Part shown: piece by piece, positions 15,384-19,005 of the stretch
How positions within the stretch are numbered: the stretch's first letter is position 1
How the letters are laid out: each line of letters opens with the position of its first letter
Assembly: GCA_035552655.1 (NCBI GenBank)
Contig: DASZLD010000095.1
Coordinates: forward strand, 1 to 19,005
Direction of reading: 5' to 3'
From: DASXMT01 sp035552655
GTDB lineage: Bacteria; Actinomycetota; Acidimicrobiia; Acidimicrobiales; RAAP-2
Length of the DNA: 19,005 nucleotides
Notes under the pieces: generated by a model
What the model saw: the letters and a program-made list of their open reading frames with translations, nothing else
Told to the model about the DNA's origin: nothing
The model's database searches: none
Translations under genes and position numbers: made by a program

Positions 15384-16109
15384 TCAGCGGTTCGGAGCGG
15401 ACGGGCCCTCCCAGTAAACGGGCTCAGCGCCTCGGGCGTAGTGGTGTAGGTAACGGGGAGGCCGGACGGACGGGGAATGGTCGCGGTCGTCGACGGGTTC
15501 GTCGGCGACTAGACGGAGGGGCACGTGGCCGGCCCACACGGGCCGCGATATGTCTTGGGGGTCGTCGTTCGGGCCTCCGACGCGCACCTTGGCCGACGCC
15601 TCGCTGATGGACATGCTCACCACCCTGGTGGCGCGTAGTTCGGCATCGGACGGGGGGCGGGCATCGGCGGCCCGCCCGGGAACGATGTGCTCGACGATGG
15701 CAGTGAGGGCCGTGCGCTTCTCCTCGATGTCGGCGACCTCGGTGGCGCAGCCAAAGATCACCACCGACCGGTAGTTGAGGGAATGGTGGAAGGCGGAGCG
15801 GGCCAGCACGAGGCCGTCGACCAGGGTGACGGTCACACAGGCGGGTGCGCCGGTGGCGAGGGCTCGCAGCGCAGCATTGCCCACGGCACCGTGCAGGTAG
15901 ACCCGGTCGCCGATGCGGGCGTAGGCCGTGGGAATGACGACGGGGTTCCCAGCCTGGGCGAAACCAATGTGACAGACCAGACCCTCGTCCAGGATCGAGT
16001 AGATGGTCGCCCTCTCGTAGTGGCCTCGCTCGGCCAAACGCCGTACCCGAACGCGAGAGGTCGGGACTGGTTCTCTGGGCCCCTCCACCGAGCGCTTCCT
16101 CTCTGACAC
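15384..16109 (-). CDS. Pyridoxamine 5'-phosphate oxidase-like FMN-binding protein
   Basis: The 241-residue product belongs to the split-barrel flavoprotein superfamily. It shows HYERATIYSILDEGLVCHIGF, PVVIPTAYARIGDRVYLHGAVGNAAL and HHSLNYRSVVIFG, as in the Pyridox_ox_2-like family. Members bind FMN or related flavins, and many have no proven substrate. True vitamin B6 synthesis by this protein is not shown. It is divergent from a MocR-type regulator across a 42-nt shared promoter region, a pairing that suggests direct control by that regulator. The start is uncertain: GTG at 16109 is the most upstream choice with only a weak GGGGTGG site, and the family core begins about 25 residues later. 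The C-terminal ~45 residues are Pro/Arg-rich and not conserved. Confidence 0.85.
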   Translation of the reverse strand: MSERKRSVEGPREPVPTSRVRVRRLAERGHYERATIYSILDEGLVCHIGFAQAGNPVVIPTAYARIGDRVYLHGAVGNAALRALATGAPACVTVTLVDGLVLARSAFHHSLNYRSVVIFGCATEVADIEEKRTALTAIVEHIVPGRAADARPPSDAELRATRVVSMSISEASAKVRVGGPNDDPQDISRPVWAGHVPLRLVADEPVDDRDHSPSVRPPRYLHHYARGAEPVYWEGPSAPNR

Positions 16110-16132
16110 GGTACGGATACCACCCCGGGATG

Positions 16133-16148
16133 TTTGTTATAGTACAAA
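16133..16148. promoter_or_regulatory. Divergent promoter with inverted repeat (possible MocR operator)
   Basis: TTTGT-TATAGT-ACAAA is a 5-bp inverted repeat enclosing a TATAGT -10 box (16138-16143) for the + strand regulator gene, whose ATG begins 8 nt later (leaderless). On the minus strand TACTAT (16139-16144) could serve the PNPOx-like gene. The repeat lies across both -10 elements, where a bound autoregulator would block both promoters. This is inference from position only. Confidence 0.5.
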
Positions 16149-16151
16149 ATA

Positions 16152-17462
16152 ATGGATAAGGCAGTACGATACCAGTTGACCGGCGGTACCGCCCACGAGA
16201 TAGCGGCCAGCGTGGAGAAGGCGATACGGACCGGCGGCGTCAGACCCGGGGAGGTGTTGCCGACGGTGCGGGGGCTGGCGGCCGAGCTGGGGGTGAGCCC
16301 GGCGACCGTGGCCGCCGCCTACCGAGAGCTCGGTCGACGGGGGATTGCGGCCGGGTCGGGACGATCCGGGACCCAGGTTCGAGGGGCACCGCCGATCTCG
16401 GCTCGGCTTCCAATGGCCGTGCCCTCCGGGGTGCGGGACCTGAGAAGTGGAGGTCCTGACCCCGACCTGCTTCCCGCCCTTCCCCCGTCGAGACAGTCCT
16501 CGCGGCTCTACGGCGACGCACCGGTTTCCGCCCGGCTGGCCCGGGTGGCGGCCAGGCATATGTCGCGTGAAGGAATCGACACCAGTCACCTGGCCGTAGT
16601 CGGTGGGGCACTCGACGGCGTCGAGCGCCTCCTCGGCGCGTGGTTGCGACCGGGCGACCGTGTCGCCGTCGAAGATCCCGGGTACACCGCGGCGCTCGAC
16701 CTCTTCGGGGCGCTGGGTTTCGAGATCGTCCCCGTCGGCATGGACGAGCGCGGCGTTCGCCCGGAGAGTCTGGCCGCCGCCCTCGAGCGGGGGGTAGAGG
16801 CGGTCTTGCTCACTCCTCGTGCCCAGAACCCGACGGGTGCGGCGTGGGATGCACTCCGGGTCGAGGAGGTCCGAGCCGTCATTCGACCCCACGACGATGT
16901 GCTGATCATCGAGGACGACCATGCCGGTCCGGCGGCGGGCGTTCCCGCCTTCACCGTTTGCGGTGACAGGACGAAGTGGGCCACGGTCCGTTCTGTCTCC
17001 AAGTGGCTCGGCCCCGATCTGCGTGTGGCCGTGGTGGCCGGTGACCCGACGACCGTGAGCCGGATCGAGGGTCGCCAGGCCCTTGGCACCGGTTGGGTGA
17101 GCTACCTGCTCCAAGAGGTGGTGGCCGACCTGTGGGGGGCGCAGTCCACGGCCAAGCTCCTCGATCGGGCGTCGGTCACCTATGCCCGTCGCCGTGAGTC
17201 ACTGGTGGGTGCTCTGGCCGACGAAGGTTTCGTGGCCACGGGTTCGTCCGGTCTCACCTTGTGGGTGCCGGTGAGCGACGAACACGCAGTGGTGGCCGGT
17301 CTGGCACAAGCGGGATGGGCGGTGAGCCCAGGGGAGCGCTTTCGCATCGCTTCGCCGCCGGGCATCCGGATCGCCTTCGCCACCCTCGAGCAGCACGAGG
17401 CACCGGCCGTGGCCGGCGCGCTTGCTCGTTCCATCCACCAGCAGCCCCGACGGGCGGGATAA
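16152..17462 (+). CDS. MocR/PdxR-type regulator (GntR HTH fused to aminotransferase domain)
   Basis: The 436-residue fusion has an N-terminal winged helix of the GntR type (about residues 1-75: GGVRPGEVLPTVRGLAAELGV, then SPATVAAAYRELGRRG). A fold-type I aminotransferase domain follows. PLP-site features are QNPTGAAWD, LIIEDDHAG (Asp for the pyridine nitrogen) and SVSKWLGPDLRVAV, where K284 is the likely Schiff-base Lys. Where many MocR proteins read EDDY, this one has EDDH. MocR proteins use PLP or an amino-compound adduct as effector; PdxR activates vitamin B6 synthesis. The divergent PNPOx-like gene fits a B6-linked role but does not prove it. ATG at 16152 is 8 nt from TATAGT, implying a leaderless mRNA. 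Confidence 0.93.
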   Translation: MDKAVRYQLTGGTAHEIAASVEKAIRTGGVRPGEVLPTVRGLAAELGVSPATVAAAYRELGRRGIAAGSGRSGTQVRGAPPISARLPMAVPSGVRDLRSGGPDPDLLPALPPSRQSSRLYGDAPVSARLARVAARHMSREGIDTSHLAVVGGALDGVERLLGAWLRPGDRVAVEDPGYTAALDLFGALGFEIVPVGMDERGVRPESLAAALERGVEAVLLTPRAQNPTGAAWDALRVEEVRAVIRPHDDVLIIEDDHAGPAAGVPAFTVCGDRTKWATVRSVSKWLGPDLRVAVVAGDPTTVSRIEGRQALGTGWVSYLLQEVVADLWGAQSTAKLLDRASVTYARRRESLVGALADEGFVATGSSGLTLWVPVSDEHAVVAGLAQAGWAVSPGERFRIASPPGIRIAFATLEQHEAPAVAGALARSIHQQPRRAG

Positions 17463-17525
17463 CCCGATCGTCAGGGCTGGGTCCTTGCGTTCGGCCCACA
17501 GCCGGACCTCCGGATCCGGGCTTCG

Positions 17526-17531
17526 TACAAT
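17526..17531 (+). promoter_or_regulatory. Possible -10 box for the second NTF2-like gene
   Basis: TACAAT with a weak CGGACC -35 at 17-nt spacing lies in the 114-nt gap after the MocR gene. It would give a leader of about 40 nt before the ATG at 17577. Confidence 0.45.
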
Positions 17532-17576
17532 TCGAGGGCGGTACTGTTGATGGCCCAACGAGGACAGGGGACGGCG

Positions 17577-18086
17577 ATGTTCGATTCCACCATGGAGACG
17601 TTGCTGGCCAAGCAGGCGATCACCGAAGTCCTGTATCGGTACTGTCGCGGCTTGGACCGGATGGATCGGGCACTCGCCCTCTCGGTCTGGCACGAAGGGG
17701 CAACCGTTGACTACGGGTCCATCTTCGAAGGTACCGGCGCCGAATTCGTCGACTGGGTCTGGGTCGCCCATGAGGGTCTCGCCGCCCACTCGCACCAGAT
17801 CACCAACATCCTGATCGACGTGAGCGGTGAACGGGCAACGAGCGAGGCGTATGTCACCGTCGCCCTTCGGACGAAGCCCGAGGGCGGATCCATCATGGAC
17901 ATCGTCGATCGCGGCCGGTATCTCGACCGTTGGTCGCGGCGCAACGGTGTCTGGGCGATCGACAACCGGACGTTCGTGGAGGATTTCCAGGCGATCTACC
18001 CGGTTCCTCTCAACGGTGCGACCGACGGATCCCAATCGTCGGGACGGCGGGGACCAGACGACCCGAGCTACAGCGTCCTCGGTTAA
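17577..18086 (+). CDS. NTF2-like (SnoaL_4-type) domain protein
   Basis: The 169-residue product has the classical NTF2-like start AKQAITEVLYRYCRGLDRMD, followed by VWHEGATVDYGSIFEGTGAEFVDWV. The beta-sheet half contains SHQITNILIDVSGERATSEAYVTVAL and GRYLDRWSRRNGVWAIDNRTF. Members include dehydratases, isomerases and ring-hydroxylating dioxygenase small-subunit-like proteins. The H in AHSHQITN is at the position often used in catalysis, but the reaction is unknown. The last ~30 residues are polar and low-complexity. ATG at 17577 follows AGGGG at 6-nt spacing; an ATG at 17550 would add nine residues without a good site. It is related only distantly to the NTF2-like protein at 3365-3877. Confidence 0.85.
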   Translation: MFDSTMETLLAKQAITEVLYRYCRGLDRMDRALALSVWHEGATVDYGSIFEGTGAEFVDWVWVAHEGLAAHSHQITNILIDVSGERATSEAYVTVALRTKPEGGSIMDIVDRGRYLDRWSRRNGVWAIDNRTFVEDFQAIYPVPLNGATDGSQSSGRRGPDDPSYSVLG

Positions 18087-18127
18087 TCAGGCCCAAACTG
18101 GCTGTAGTCGCGGCTGGTCGGTGCGTC

Positions 18128-18139
18128 CCGGATATCCGG
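18128..18139. repeat. Palindrome upstream of the arsC-like gene
   Basis: CCGGATATCCGG is a perfect 12-nt palindrome whose centre lies about 17 nt before the TACCCT -10 box. It overlaps the expected -35 position, a common place for a dimeric regulator to bind. No regulator gene is adjacent, so this is suggestive only. Confidence 0.3.
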
Positions 18140-18150
18140 CTGCCGGTGGC

Positions 18151-18156
18151 TACCCT
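18151..18156 (+). promoter_or_regulatory. -10 box for leaderless transcript of the arsC-like gene
   Basis: TACCCT is 6 nt before the ATG at 18163. The purines just before the ATG (AGGA) are too close to work as a Shine-Dalgarno. No good -35 is seen. Confidence 0.45.
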
Positions 18157-18162
18157 CAGGAC

Positions 18163-18534
18163 ATGACCGACGCCGCTCCGGAACCGATCACCATCTATTT
18201 CAACGCCAAGTGCTCAAAATCGCGTCAGGCCCTCGGGCTGATCGAGGACCAGGGCGAGCCCTACACCGTGATCGAGTATCTGAAGACTCCACCGGATCGG
18301 TCCACCCTCGAAGCCATTCTTGCCCGACTCACGGGTCCACCCGTGGAGCTGGTCCGAACCGATGACCCGGTATTTCGGGAGCTGGGCGTGGACAAGAAGT
18401 CACTGGCCACCCCGGCGGCCGTAGCCGACTTCTTGGTCTCACACCCCGAGATGATGCAGCGTCCCGTGGTGCTGCGTGGGGACACGGCCGTCATCGCCCG
18501 CCCGCCCGAGCTGGTGGCCAGGGTTCTGGACTGA
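18163..18534 (+). CDS. ArsC-family arsenate reductase (glutaredoxin type)
   Basis: The 123-residue thioredoxin-fold protein matches the ArsC/YfgD family, which reduces arsenate to arsenite with glutathione/glutaredoxin-type thiols. The catalytic Cys is C17 in NAKCSKSRQAL. The three arginines that bind the oxyanion in the plasmid R773 enzyme have counterparts: R65 (ELVRTDD), R100 (QRPVV) and R113 (VIARPPE). Overall length is slightly short of the 141-residue plasmid enzyme and like chromosomal YfgD forms. No arsR, arsB or acr3 gene is nearby, so a dedicated arsenic operon is not supported. Actinobacteria often lack glutathione, so the electron donor is uncertain. The start is set by the leaderless -10 geometry. 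Confidence 0.9.
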   Translation: MTDAAPEPITIYFNAKCSKSRQALGLIEDQGEPYTVIEYLKTPPDRSTLEAILARLTGPPVELVRTDDPVFRELGVDKKSLATPAAVADFLVSHPEMMQRPVVLRGDTAVIARPPELVARVLD

Positions 18535-18572
18535 GCCGATCGGCCCGTCGGGTGCTCGGCGGGGTCCAGGAG

Positions 18573-19005
18573 CTACAGCCCGGCCGCCAACTTCTCCAAC
18601 GAACCGCTGACGGGTATGGCAATCCAGCCCTCCCGGGCGGCGGCGACGCGATCTTCCTCCGGGATGGGTTCGACCAAGGCCAAGGTGGCAGCCCGGGCCA
18701 CCAGCGCGGCGATGAGGGCGTCGAACGCGTCGTCACTGGAGAGACAGCGGTTGAGCTGCTCATCGTTCACCTGCAACCACTTAGCTTCGGCCAGGAACCC
18801 CTGCACCAGGGTTCGGCGCACCTCCGGGTTGCCCTTCCCCTTGTAGCCGCGTGAGGGGTGACCCCAGCGACGCAGGGCCGCGGCTGGGTATGCCTCGATC
18901 ACGACTCCAGAGCCGTCGAGGGAAGTCCGATCGGGCAGGCCCGACAGCAGTGAGGCGGCGCGCATCGCCGGCAGGGCGATGCGATCGGTGGAAACGGAGA
19001 GTGGC
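18573..19005 (-). CDS. DUF429 domain protein, partial (5' end outside the window)
   Basis: Only the C-terminal part of the protein is in the window, and the frame is still open at position 19005. The visible ~143 residues include STDRIALPAMRAASLLSGL, VIEAYPAAALRRWG and SSDDAFDALIAALVARAATL, and end EGWIAIPVSGSLEKLAAGL. These are characteristic of DUF429, a family predicted to have an RNase H-like fold. The acidic residues in IEAYPAA and DDAFDAL could be metal ligands, but no activity is established. An internal ATG at 18965 is not the real start, since conserved sequence continues upstream of it. It converges on the arsC-like gene with a 38-nt gap that contains the palindrome GCCGATCGGC. Confidence 0.82.
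   Translation of the reverse strand, partial: PLSVSTDRIALPAMRAASLLSGLPDRTSLDGSGVVIEAYPAAALRRWGHPSRGYKGKGNPEVRRTLVQGFLAEAKWLQVNDEQLNRCLSSDDAFDALIAALVARAATLALVEPIPEEDRVAAAREGWIAIPVSGSLEKLAAGL

Overview
The window is a 19 kb stretch of GC-rich bacterial chromosome with strongly G/C-biased third codon positions. Gene content points to an actinobacterium: an actinobacterial-type RecA, a HrdB/SigB-like sigma factor, a MocR regulator paired with a PNPOx-like flavoprotein, and TANNNT -10 boxes placed directly before start codons. Acidimicrobiia is a plausible class, but this is inference from family resemblance. There are no tRNA or rRNA genes, insertion sequences, CRISPR arrays or phage genes. The region looks like ordinary core and housekeeping chromosome.

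Layout. recA (120-1199, +) converges on a large Tat-exported N,N-dimethylformamidase-beta-like protein (1300-3153, -), with a strong 10-bp hairpin between them. An NTF2-like protein (3365-3877, +) converges on a sigma-70 factor (3909-4844, -). An aldo/keto reductase (5079-6107, -) is divergent from a secreted protein of unknown function (6258-7202, +). A short-chain dehydrogenase (7229-8002, -) follows the translationally coupled gnd-zwf pair of the oxidative pentose phosphate pathway (8061-10531, -). An MFS transporter (10754-12046, +) and a secreted NlpC/P60 cell-wall hydrolase (12235-13482, +) come next, then a nucleotidyltransferase-fold protein (13527-14135, -). The nucleotidyltransferase is divergent from a TrpRS-II-type tryptophanyl-tRNA synthetase (14311-15381, +). 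A PNPOx-like protein (15384-16109, -) and a MocR/GntR-aminotransferase regulator (16152-17462, +) share a 42-bp divergent promoter region. A second NTF2-like protein (17577-18086, +), an ArsC-family reductase (18163-18534, +) and a partial DUF429 protein (18573-19005, -) finish the window.

The most interesting element is the trpS leader (14151-14310). A near-consensus -10 box precedes an apparently leaderless 13-codon leader peptide with tandem Trp codons (MIPSPLSCWWQPQ). Mutually exclusive hairpins follow, ending in a perfect GC terminator with a U6 tract, and then an AGGAGG-started trpS. This is the complete layout of a ribosome-mediated transcription attenuator, here controlling an aminoacyl-tRNA synthetase rather than a biosynthetic operon.

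A second theme is leaderless transcription. Six start codons (3153, 6107, 8002, 14165, 16152, 18163) lie exactly 6 or 8 nt after a TANNNT hexamer. They have no convincing Shine-Dalgarno sequence, whereas most of the other genes have clear ones.
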